A stretch of 25,472 bases of DNA from an uncultured Pelagibacteraceae bacterium (lineage in GTDB: Bacteria > Pseudomonadota > Alphaproteobacteria > Pelagibacterales > Pelagibacteraceae), in the NCBI GenBank assembly GCA_913052435.1, contig CAJXDV010000002.1, positions 1-25,472 on the forward strand, given 5' to 3'. This document shows, piece by piece, positions 1-7,491 of the stretch. Each line of letters begins with the position of its first letter. Position 1 is the first letter of the stretch. Made by a program: the position numbers and the translations under genes. Under the pieces are notes generated by a model, which was given only the letters and a program-made list of their open reading frames with translations, was not told the origin of the DNA and did no database searches.

Positions 1-842
1 TTAAAAATTTAAACTGGTTTAATATTGGTGGAAAAACAAAGATATTTTTTAAACCTCAATCACTTAAGGAATTAATTGATTTTCTTAAAATTTATTCTAG
101 GAGAACTAAAATATTTATTTTGGGCGCGGGGTCTAATGTTTTATTCAAAGATAATACTTATGAAGGAACAATTATTAAGCTAGGCAAAAACTTTTCTAAT
201 ATATCAATATTAAACGAAGATAAGATTGTGGCTGGCGGAGCCACAACACAAAAAAAATTATCTGAGTTTGCTAAAGATAATTATATTAGTGGATTGGAGT
301 TTCTATCCTGCATTCCAGGCATGGTTGGAGGAGGTATAAGAATGAATTCCGGTTGTTTTGGTAAAGAATTTAGAGATATATTAATCTCAGTTCAAGCAAT
401 TAATTTTAATGGAAAAGTTATAACAATACCTGCTAATAAAATAAATTTTAAATATAGAAATACAGATTTACCAAAGGAGATTATTTTTTTAAGTGCAACA
501 TTTAAGGGATCCAAAAAAAATAATATTGAAATAGAAAACTACATGGAACAACTTAAAAATAAAAAGGAACAGGCTCAACCAACAAAAATTAAAACCGGAG
601 GAAGTACATTTAAAAACCCAATCGATCAAACAGATAAAAAAGTTTGGCAATTGATAAAAGATTCTATTCCCAAAGGATTAAAATTTGGTGATGCTGAAAT
701 TTCAGACAAACATGCAAATTTTTTTGTAAATAAAAAGGATGCAACATATGACGATATGAAGAAATTAATTGATAATGTAAAAAGTAAAGTTAAAGATAAA
801 ACAGGAATAAATATAAATCTTGAAATTGTAATTGCTGAATAA
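1..842 (+). CDS. murB: UDP-N-acetylenolpyruvoylglucosamine reductase MurB (5' end cut by window)
   Basis: MurB is the cytosolic FAD enzyme that reduces UDP-GlcNAc-enolpyruvate to UDP-MurNAc with NADPH in peptidoglycan precursor synthesis. The frame is open from position 3, so the first codons in the window are internal and the N-terminus is missing. The FAD-binding stretch NWFNIGGKTKIFF and the loop LGAGSNVLF are followed by GLEFLSCIPGMVGGGIRMNS, the family's GxPGxxGGAxxMNAG motif. GGSTFKNP carries the expected catalytic serine, and LEIVIAE near the end supplies the usual C-terminal glutamate. An internal TTG at position 120 could be taken as a start, but homology continues upstream, so it is not the start. 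The stop codon overlaps the ddl start by one base (TAATG), which indicates translational coupling. Identification is secure. Confidence 0.95.
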   Translation, partial: KNLNWFNIGGKTKIFFKPQSLKELIDFLKIYSRRTKIFILGAGSNVLFKDNTYEGTIIKLGKNFSNISILNEDKIVAGGATTQKKLSEFAKDNYISGLEFLSCIPGMVGGGIRMNSGCFGKEFRDILISVQAINFNGKVITIPANKINFKYRNTDLPKEIIFLSATFKGSKKNNIEIENYMEQLKNKKEQAQPTKIKTGGSTFKNPIDQTDKKVWQLIKDSIPKGLKFGDAEISDKHANFFVNKKDATYDDMKKLIDNVKSKVKDKTGININLEIVIAE

Positions 843-1762
843 TGAAAAAAATTCTTATAGTTGCAGGTGGATATTCCAACGAAAGAGAAATAAGTCTTTT
901 GACTGCCAAGAGTGTTTTGAAAGAGTTAAAAAAAAACAAAAAATATAAACTTAAAATCAAAGAACCAGATGGTAATTTTGTAAAAGAATTAAGATTATAT
1001 AAACCAGATTTAGTTTTAAATTTATTGCATGGAAGATACGGCGAAGATGGATATATACAAGCAATATTAGAATCTGAAAAAATAAAATATACACATTCCG
1101 GTGTTCTTTCTTCGTCTTTGGCAATTGATAAAGAATTATCAAAAAAAATATTTTTAAAAAACAAAATTTTAACTCCAAAATATATTAAATTTATTTTTAA
1201 AAAAAATTTTGAAAAAAAAAAAATTATTCAAAAAGTACAAAAAAAATTAAATTTTCCAGTAGTAATTAAACCAATAAACGAAGGTTCCAGTGTAAATGTT
1301 TTTATATGTAATAAATCAAATTTTATAATAAATATAATAAAACTTAAAAGTTATGGAGAAATATTAATTGAAAAATATATTCCAGGAAGGGAAATACAGG
1401 TTGCAATTCTGGGCAAAGAAAAACTTGGAGCAATTGAACTTAAACCAAAAAGAAAATTTTATGATTATGAGGCAAAGTACAACCCAAAAGCAAAAACTGA
1501 ACATATAATTCCAGTGAAAATAAGTAAAAAAAATCACGATAAAGTTACAAATATTGCCCTAAAGGCCCATAATCTTCTAAAATGCAGAGGAGTAACAAGA
1601 TCAGATTTTAGATTTTATAAAAATAAATTCTATTTGTTAGAAATTAATACACAGCCAGGCATGACATCTCTTTCATTAGTTCCAGAAATAGCAAGATATA
1701 ACAATATTAGTTTTAAAAAATTAATACAAAGAATTATATATGATGCATCGATCAATAAATAA
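842..1762 (+). CDS. ddl: D-alanine--D-alanine ligase
   Basis: Ddl is an ATP-grasp enzyme that joins two D-alanines for the peptidoglycan pentapeptide. At 306 residues it has the normal length of DdlB-type enzymes. Visible motifs are GGYSNEREISL at residues 9-19 (the family's GGxSxEReVSL), LLHGRYGEDGYIQ with the HGxxGEDG signature, the ATP-grasp core FPVVIKPINEGSSVNV, a LIEKYIPGREIQVAIL segment, and the C-terminal RSDFRF and LLEINTQPGMTSLSLVP metal and substrate motifs. The start overlaps the murB stop by one base, and the end overlaps the ftsQ start by 23 bases. The gene is therefore embedded in the division/cell-wall operon in the usual alphaproteobacterial order. The protein is unusually lysine-rich, in keeping with the AT bias of the whole window. 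Confidence 0.96.
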   Translation: MKKILIVAGGYSNEREISLLTAKSVLKELKKNKKYKLKIKEPDGNFVKELRLYKPDLVLNLLHGRYGEDGYIQAILESEKIKYTHSGVLSSSLAIDKELSKKIFLKNKILTPKYIKFIFKKNFEKKKIIQKVQKKLNFPVVIKPINEGSSVNVFICNKSNFIINIIKLKSYGEILIEKYIPGREIQVAILGKEKLGAIELKPKRKFYDYEAKYNPKAKTEHIIPVKISKKNHDKVTNIALKAHNLLKCRGVTRSDFRFYKNKFYLLEINTQPGMTSLSLVPEIARYNNISFKKLIQRIIYDASINK

Positions 1763-2438
1763 AAAAAAGATATATTTTTATTTATTAATATTACTCTTTC
1801 TAAGTACTAGTTTTAATTTTAATATAATAAAGATATTCAAAAATAAAAATTTAATAAATTCCATTGAAATTCAAGGACTTAGTGAAAAGGAGCGAAATCT
1901 TTTAAGAAGTGAATTACAAATTTTTATTGATAAAAACATATTTTTTATAGAGAAAAATAAAATTTTTCTTGCTTTAAGTAAATTTAATTTTTTAGAAGAT
2001 TTTAATATCCAGAAAATTCTACCTTCCAAACTAATTATTAACACTAAAAAAACAAAATTTTTAGGCACAACATTTATAAATGGAGAAAAATTTTATATTG
2101 GCACCAATGAAAAGTTTACACCGGCAATCGAAACAAAAAATAAAAAAAAATTACCTATGGTTTTTGGTAAATTTTCAATTAAAGAATTTTTAAAACTACA
2201 GAATATTCTATTAAAACAAAAAATAGAATTAAATAAAATAGAAAAATATTTCTATCACCAAAGCAAAAGATGGGATTTACAAAATAAAAATGGTTTGATT
2301 ATTTTGCTACCTGCAAAAAATATTTCTAAATCGCTGGAAATTTATACTAAATTAAATGACAGTCATAAACTTAATTCAGTAAAAATTATTGATTTGAGAA
2401 TACCAAGACGTGTAGTTTTAGATCATGAAGAAAAATAA
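1740..2438 (+). CDS. ftsQ: Cell division protein FtsQ
   Basis: FtsQ is a bitopic inner-membrane protein of the divisome that links FtsK to the FtsL/FtsB complex. The 232-residue product has a short basic cytoplasmic N-terminus (RSINKKK), one membrane segment at about residues 11-31 (YFYLLILLFLSTSFNF), then a POTRA-like start INSIEIQGLSEKERNLLRSEL and the beta-domain segments typical of FtsQ/DivIB. RWDLQNKNGLIILLPAKN and the final VKIIDLRIPRRVVLDHEEK match the conserved W-xL-x-NG-L-LP and D-LR-P-R patterns of the family. Sequence conservation in FtsQ is weak, so the position between ddl and ftsA carries much of the weight. Two adjacent ATGs (1740 and 1743) are possible starts. The 3' end overlaps ftsA by 14 bases. 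Confidence 0.9.
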   Translation: MMHRSINKKKIYFYLLILLFLSTSFNFNIIKIFKNKNLINSIEIQGLSEKERNLLRSELQIFIDKNIFFIEKNKIFLALSKFNFLEDFNIQKILPSKLIINTKKTKFLGTTFINGEKFYIGTNEKFTPAIETKNKKKLPMVFGKFSIKEFLKLQNILLKQKIELNKIEKYFYHQSKRWDLQNKNGLIILLPAKNISKSLEIYTKLNDSHKLNSVKIIDLRIPRRVVLDHEEK

Positions 2439-3606
2439 TTATTCAACAATATTAGATTTGGGTCGTTCCAATTTAAGATTAGGAGTCTTTAACGAAAGGC
2501 TTAATCATGTTTATTCAACTTCAAAGAACATTTTTGATAAAGAAAACTCTCACGAATATTCAAAATCAATTGATTTTATAATCAAGGATGCAGAAAAAAA
2601 AATTTCTGATCATCTTGAAAATATCATTGTATTATATGACTCTCCAGAGATTTTTTCTATTGATTTATCAATAAAAAAAGATTTTGATCAAAAAGTATAT
2701 TTTAATGACATAAATTCTTCTCTAATTTTAGAAGCTATTCAATTAATTAAAAATAATTATATTAAAGACAATATAATTCATTTTATTACAGACAAATACA
2801 TTATAGATGGAAAAGAATTTCTAATCAATCCAAAAAAAGATTTAGAAGTAAAAACAATAATAATTGAAATTAAATTTATATGTTTGCCAAAAAAAATATA
2901 TAATAAAATTACAAATATTATTAGAAAAAATAATTTACAGATAATAAATTTTTATTGTTCCAGCTATGCTAAATCTTTTAGCTATATTAATTATTTTAAA
3001 GAAAGCAACTTTATAAACTTTCTTGATATTGGATGGGAGCGAAGTACTTTAACATTATTTGAAAATAAAAAATTAAAATTTATTAATAGTATTCCAATAG
3101 GTGGCAATCATATATCAAAAGATATTTCTCATGTTTTAAAATTAGATATTGAAGAGTCTGAAAATATAAAAAAAAGCTTTAATAAATCTGAGATAGAATT
3201 TTCTTATGATGAAAATATTAATTATGAGAACAACAGTTTAACGAAAGAAATATTAGAAAAAAATATTTCAGTAGAACTATTAAAAAAAGTAGTTCTTGCT
3301 AGGATAGAGGAAATTATTGAATTAGTTTTTAAAAATGCAAATATTTTGAATGATTTTAAAGATTCTTCAAATTCAACACTTACTCTGATAGGAAATGGAT
3401 CAAAATTATTTAACAAAAATTCATTTCATTTAGACGACAAACACAACTTTAAAGAAATTAGTTATTATGAGGAAACAGATTTAGAAATTTGTAATGCAGG
3501 ATTAAAATTTAATGAAAATTGGAAAAAAAATGAAATTCAAATGGTTGGTAAAGTTCTTAAAAAAGAAGGTTTTTTTGAGAAATTTTTCAAGTTTTTCTCA
3601 AGATAA
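2425..3606 (+). CDS. ftsA: Cell division protein FtsA (atypical nucleotide loops)
   Basis: FtsA is the actin-like protein that tethers FtsZ to the inner membrane and recruits later divisome proteins. The product has 393 residues. The phosphate-1 region is ILDLGRSNLRLGVF near residue 10, the 1C-domain strand is HFITDKYIIDGK, the phosphate-2 region is FLDIGWERSTLTLF, and the adenosine loop is LTLIGNGSKLF. The C-terminus GFFEKFFKFFSR is the amphipathic membrane-targeting helix expected of FtsA. All three loops differ from the usual DIGT/S, DIGGGTTD and GGG forms, so ATP binding may be weak or altered. It follows ftsQ with a 14-base overlap. The next gene is lpxC rather than ftsZ, which departs from the usual order. 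Family assignment is firm from context plus the C-terminal helix. Confidence 0.9.
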   Translation: MKKNNYSTILDLGRSNLRLGVFNERLNHVYSTSKNIFDKENSHEYSKSIDFIIKDAEKKISDHLENIIVLYDSPEIFSIDLSIKKDFDQKVYFNDINSSLILEAIQLIKNNYIKDNIIHFITDKYIIDGKEFLINPKKDLEVKTIIIEIKFICLPKKIYNKITNIIRKNNLQIINFYCSSYAKSFSYINYFKESNFINFLDIGWERSTLTLFENKKLKFINSIPIGGNHISKDISHVLKLDIEESENIKKSFNKSEIEFSYDENINYENNSLTKEILEKNISVELLKKVVLARIEEIIELVFKNANILNDFKDSSNSTLTLIGNGSKLFNKNSFHLDDKHNFKEISYYEETDLEICNAGLKFNENWKKNEIQMVGKVLKKEGFFEKFFKFFSR

Positions 3607-3659
3607 TTGTATTTTGTTGTAACAATAGTTGTATATCTCTTATTTTTGACCTTTTGTAT

Positions 3660-3664
3660 AAGGA
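3660..3664 (+). promoter_or_regulatory. Shine-Dalgarno of lpxC
   Basis: AAGGA lies four bases before the ATG at 3669. It selects that ATG over an in-frame TTG at 3654, which would add only five residues that do not look like LpxC sequence. Clear Shine-Dalgarno sequences are uncommon in this window. Confidence 0.7.
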
Positions 3665-3668
3665 CTCA

Positions 3669-4589
3669 ATGTCTATTTTAACGCAAAAAACAATTTCAAA
3701 AAAAATATCAGTCGAAGGAATTGGTATTCACTCAGGATTAAATGTTAAACTCGAGATTTTACCATCCTCACCAAATTCTGGAATTGTTTTTAAAAGAGTT
3801 GACTTAAAAAAAAATAACATTGTTATTCCAAATTTTAAAAATGTTTCCGACTCAACACTTTACACTGCTATATCTAATGAGTATGGAGTTAAAGTATCAA
3901 CAATTGAACATTTGATGGCCGCTTTTTATGGATTGAGTATCGATAATGCAATCGTTGAACTAGATTCGCAGGAAGTTCCAGCTTTAGATGGATCTGCTAA
4001 AAATTTTGTCGAATTAATTATAGAGGCCGGATATAGAATAAGTGACTCTCCAATAAAATTAATTAAGGTAGAAAAAGACGTTCAAGTTGAAGAGGGAAAT
4101 AAATTTATTTCAATAAATAAGTCTAACGTAACAATGGACATTGATTTTGAAATAAAATATGAAAATTCATTAATAAAAACACAAAGAAATAAAATTAATA
4201 TTCTTGAAGATAATCTAACTGACATATTTAATTCTAGAACTTATTGTCTTTACGAAGATATTAAAAAGTTAGAAGCTTTAGGTTTGGGCAAAGGTGGAAG
4301 TTTAGAAAATGCCGTGATTGTCAAAGGTAATTCTATTTTGAATGATGGTGGACTAAGAAATGAACATGAATTCGTAAATCATAAAATTTTAGATTGTATG
4401 GGAGATTTATATTTGTCAGGTTATAAAATTATTGGTTCAGTATTATGTTCCCAAGGAGGACATAGTTTGACAAACAAGCTTCTTAATAAACTCTTTAGCG
4501 ATAAAAGAAATTATTCATTAATAGAAATTAAAGGCAAAAATTTACCACATTCTTTTGCTTATACTAATTATTTGAAATCTATCGCATAA
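3669..4589 (+). CDS. lpxC: UDP-3-O-acyl-N-acetylglucosamine deacetylase LpxC
   Basis: LpxC is the zinc-dependent cytosolic deacetylase that makes the committed step of lipid A synthesis. From the ATG at 3669 the protein has 306 residues, essentially the length of the E. coli enzyme. The N-terminal SVEGIGIHSG matches the conserved GxGxHSG start. STIEHLMAAFYGLSIDNA places the catalytic Glu80 and zinc ligand His81. VPALDGSA is the next conserved block. NHKILDCMGDLYLSG gives His238, Asp242 and Asp246, and GGHSLTNKLL gives His265. All metal and catalytic residues are therefore present. The gene sits directly after ftsA with a 62-base gap that holds no sign of ftsZ. The presence of lpxC implies that the organism makes lipid A. 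Confidence 0.96.
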   Translation: MSILTQKTISKKISVEGIGIHSGLNVKLEILPSSPNSGIVFKRVDLKKNNIVIPNFKNVSDSTLYTAISNEYGVKVSTIEHLMAAFYGLSIDNAIVELDSQEVPALDGSAKNFVELIIEAGYRISDSPIKLIKVEKDVQVEEGNKFISINKSNVTMDIDFEIKYENSLIKTQRNKINILEDNLTDIFNSRTYCLYEDIKKLEALGLGKGGSLENAVIVKGNSILNDGGLRNEHEFVNHKILDCMGDLYLSGYKIIGSVLCSQGGHSLTNKLLNKLFSDKRNYSLIEIKGKNLPHSFAYTNYLKSIA

Positions 4590-4594
4590 TAATT

Positions 4595-4613
4595 AGAATT
4601 TTAATAAAATTCT
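4595..4613 (+). repeat. Perfect 8-bp inverted repeat between lpxC and bamD
   Basis: AGAATTTT and AAAATTCT are perfect complements around a three-base loop. The RNA hairpin would be AU-rich, with only one G-C pair near each end, and no U-run follows it. It is a poor intrinsic terminator and may instead be an mRNA end-stabilising or processing element, or chance in AT-rich DNA. Confidence 0.4.
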
Positions 4614-4627
4614 GCTAAAGTTTAATA

Positions 4628-5467
4628 ATGAAATTGTCTTTGAGATATTTTTTTTTAGTCTTAATAATTTTGATTTCATCATGTTCTAAAGAAAAAGAAA
4701 AAGTTTCAATAATTACTGAAAAAAATTTAGAAGCACAAATGATCGAGGCTTATTATGATGGACTTAAAGAGCTAGATAGGGGTGATGCAATATATGCGGC
4801 AAAAAAATTCAATGAAGCAGAGCTTCTGTATCCACAATCAGTCTGGGCGCCAAGATCTTCCTTAATGGCGGCTTATGCATATTTTTCTCAACTTTATTAT
4901 AGCGACGCAATTCTTGAGTTAGAGAGATTTTTAGATAAGTATAAAAATCATCCAAGAAGAAATTATGCTTATTATTTATTAGCACTTTGTCATTATGATC
5001 AAATTGTAGATGAAACAAAAGATCACAATGAAATTCTTAAAGCTCAAAAATATTTTAATATTGTAATTAATAAATATCCAAATACTGAATTTGCAATTGA
5101 TTCCGAATTTAAACTAGAATTGATTAAAGAAATATTAGCATCAAAAGAGATGTATATAGCAAGATATTATGTTCAGAGAGAAAAATGGATACCTGCAATA
5201 AATAGGTTCAAAAAAGTTATAATTGATTACGAAGACACAATATTTGTAGAGGAAGCTTTACTTAGATTAGTTGAATTGCATTATAAGTTGGGACTTATCG
5301 ATGAATCAAAAAAATATGCTTCTCTACTAGGTTATAACTATCAATCAAGCAGGTGGTATGAGGAAACTTATAAAATTTTCAATCGAGATTATAAAAAACT
5401 TTCAAAGAAAGAAAATACTAATAAAAGAGATTCTATTTTAAAAAAGTTTAAAGAAATTTTTAAATAA
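4628..5467 (+). CDS. bamD: Outer membrane assembly lipoprotein BamD (ComL/YfiO)
   Basis: BamD is the essential lipoprotein of the BAM complex that inserts beta-barrel proteins into the outer membrane. The 279-residue product begins with a lipoprotein signal peptide, MKLSLRYFFLVLIILISSC, with a lipobox ending at Cys19. TPR helices follow: YYDGLKELDRGDAIYAAKKFNEAELLYPQS, then WAPRSSLMAAYAYFSQLYYSDAILELERFLDKY and further repeats (YAYYLLALCHYDQI, KAQKYFNIVINKYPNTEFA). These match BamD, including the P-S-xWAP and KYP-x-N/S-xxA patterns. The location after lpxC is the alphaproteobacterial norm. The next gene is ligA rather than recN. The short basic tail after residue 250 is poorly conserved. Identification is firm from lipobox, TPRs and context together. 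Confidence 0.93.
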   Translation: MKLSLRYFFLVLIILISSCSKEKEKVSIITEKNLEAQMIEAYYDGLKELDRGDAIYAAKKFNEAELLYPQSVWAPRSSLMAAYAYFSQLYYSDAILELERFLDKYKNHPRRNYAYYLLALCHYDQIVDETKDHNEILKAQKYFNIVINKYPNTEFAIDSEFKLELIKEILASKEMYIARYYVQREKWIPAINRFKKVIIDYEDTIFVEEALLRLVELHYKLGLIDESKKYASLLGYNYQSSRWYEETYKIFNRDYKKLSKKENTNKRDSILKKFKEIFK

Positions 5468-5478
5468 AAATTATTTTT

Positions 5479-7491
5479 ATGAGCAATAAAAAAATAAAAC
5501 AAGATTATTTAAATAAAATCAAGGAACTTCACAAACATAATAAGTTATATTACGAGGAAAGTTCTCCAACTATATCAGATAAAGATTATGATTTATTAAA
5601 AATTGAAGTAATTAATCTTGAAAAAAAATATAAATATTTAAGAAATAATTTATCACCATCTACAACTGTTGGTTTTAAACCATCTAGAAATTTTTTAAAA
5701 TCAAAACACAGAGTTCAAATGTTGTCATTATCAAATGCATTTAATGAAGAAGATTTAATTAATTTTGAAAAAAAAATAATAAATTATTTAAATAATGATA
5801 TTGAATTAGAGTACAGCGTTGAACCTAAAATTGATGGTATATCTGCGTCACTAACTTATATAAATGGAAATCTTAAGACTGGCGTGTCAAGAGGAGATGG
5901 CACAGAAGGAGAGTTAATTACAGAAAACTTAAAAACGATTAAAGATATACCTCATGCCGTTAAAGATAAAAACTTTCCAAAAGATATAGAAATTAGAGGA
6001 GAAGTTTTTATAAAAAAAAAGAACTTTAAAGAATTAAAAAATAATTTTGCAAATCCTAGAAATGCAGCATCAGGTTCATTAAGACAAAAAAACCCAGAAG
6101 AAACAAAAAAAATTCCCTTACATTTTATTGCTTATACTTATGGCTTTATTCAGAACAATATATTTAAATATCAATCTGATTTTTTAAAAGCATTACAAAA
6201 ATGGGGATTTCAAACAAGCAAATACAACAAAGTTATCAAAGATATTAAAGAACTAGTTTTACTTCATAAAAAATTTGAAAATGAAAGGTTTGAATTAGAG
6301 TACGATATAGATGGCTTAGTATACAAAATTAATGATTTAAAATTACAAAAAAGACTTGGTTTTACATCAAATGCTCCAAGATGGGCGATAGCGCATAAGT
6401 TTTCAGCTAATAGCGCTTATTCACAAATATTAAATATTGGAGTTCAGGTTGGCAGAACGGGCGCTCTAACTCCAGTTGCAAAAATAAAACCAGCAAATAT
6501 TGGTGGAGTAATTGTTTCTAATGCAACGCTTCACAATGAAGATGAAATTACAAGAAAAGATATAAGAGTAGGAGACACAGTTAAAGTAGAAAGAGCGGGA
6601 GACGTTATTCCACATGTAATTGAGGTTGATATAAAAAAAAGAAAAAATAATTCTAAAAAATTTGTTTTTCCAACAATATGTCCTTCTTGCGGTTCTAAAA
6701 CAGAGAAAGAATTTAATAATGTAACAAATAAATTTGATGCAGTTAGAAGATGCACCAACGAAGGTTATGATTGTGAAAAAATTGCAATTGAAAAAATAAA
6801 ACACTTTATTTCAAAAGAAGCATTAAATATTGATGGATGGGGGAAAAAAGTTGTAGAAAAATTTTGGGATTTGAAAATAATTAGATTACCACAACATATC
6901 TTTAGTTTAGATTATAATAAAATATCAAATTTAGACGGATGGGGAGATTTATCGGTTTCAAATTTAAAATATTCAATCGAAAAGTCTAAAACAGTTTCAT
7001 TAGAGAAATTTATTTACTCAATTGGAATTAGACATATTGGAATTGAAAATGCAAAATTAATTGCTGATTACGTTAAATCAACAAAGAATTTTTTAGAATT
7101 AGTAGACAAGAAACATTTTGATCAATTTTTAAATATTGATGGAATTGGTGATACACAAATTAAATCTATAAAAAAATTTTTTGAAAATAAAACAAATTAT
7201 GATATTTTTATAAAATTAAGTAAAATTTTAACTATTCAAAAAAGAGCAATTAATAAAAAAGGAAAACTTAGAGACAAAAATTTTATGTTTACAGGAAAAT
7301 TAAGAAATCTAAGTAGAGCAGAAGCCAAATCATTGGTAGAACAAAATTCTGGTTCAATTGTTAGTACAGTTAACAAAAGATTAAATTTTTTAGTTATTGG
7401 TGAAAAACCAACTAATAAAAAAATTGAACAGGCAAAACAGCTGGGTATAAAAATATTATCTCAAGATGAGTGGTATAAATTACTAAACTAA
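5479..7491 (+). CDS. ligA: NAD-dependent DNA ligase LigA
   Basis: LigA seals nicks in DNA during replication and repair with NAD+ as cofactor. At 670 residues it is full length. In order it shows the Ia domain with the YY...PTISDKDYD pattern, the adenylation motif EPKIDG with the catalytic lysine at residue 117, GVSRGDGTEGE, the NPRNAASGSLRQ motif, the EYDIDGLVYK and APRWAIAHKF motifs, an OB fold containing VGRTGALTPVAKI, a four-cysteine zinc site (Cys401, Cys404, Cys425, Cys432), helix-hairpin-helix repeats and a C-terminal BRCT domain starting near FMFTGKL. It starts 11 bases after bamD and is probably cotranscribed with it. Its last nine bases overlap the end of the convergent pepP-like gene. 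Confidence 0.98.
   Translation: MSNKKIKQDYLNKIKELHKHNKLYYEESSPTISDKDYDLLKIEVINLEKKYKYLRNNLSPSTTVGFKPSRNFLKSKHRVQMLSLSNAFNEEDLINFEKKIINYLNNDIELEYSVEPKIDGISASLTYINGNLKTGVSRGDGTEGELITENLKTIKDIPHAVKDKNFPKDIEIRGEVFIKKKNFKELKNNFANPRNAASGSLRQKNPEETKKIPLHFIAYTYGFIQNNIFKYQSDFLKALQKWGFQTSKYNKVIKDIKELVLLHKKFENERFELEYDIDGLVYKINDLKLQKRLGFTSNAPRWAIAHKFSANSAYSQILNIGVQVGRTGALTPVAKIKPANIGGVIVSNATLHNEDEITRKDIRVGDTVKVERAGDVIPHVIEVDIKKRKNNSKKFVFPTICPSCGSKTEKEFNNVTNKFDAVRRCTNEGYDCEKIAIEKIKHFISKEALNIDGWGKKVVEKFWDLKIIRLPQHIFSLDYNKISNLDGWGDLSVSNLKYSIEKSKTVSLEKFIYSIGIRHIGIENAKLIADYVKSTKNFLELVDKKHFDQFLNIDGIGDTQIKSIKKFFENKTNYDIFIKLSKILTIQKRAINKKGKLRDKNFMFTGKLRNLSRAEAKSLVEQNSGSIVSTVNKRLNFLVIGEKPTNKKIEQAKQLGIKILSQDEWYKLLN

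Noticed and set aside
120..122. TTG as the start of murB
   Set aside because: The same frame is open to position 3 and encodes the conserved FAD-binding start, so the gene simply runs off the window edge.
790..1178. Minus-strand frames opposite ddl
   Set aside because: Low-complexity antisense products without motifs, fully covered by the ddl ATP-grasp sequence.
6466..6804. Minus-strand open frame of 112 codons inside ligA
   Set aside because: Its translation is rich in Phe, Tyr and Cys, the antisense of lysine-rich AT-biased coding, and ligA motifs occupy the other strand.
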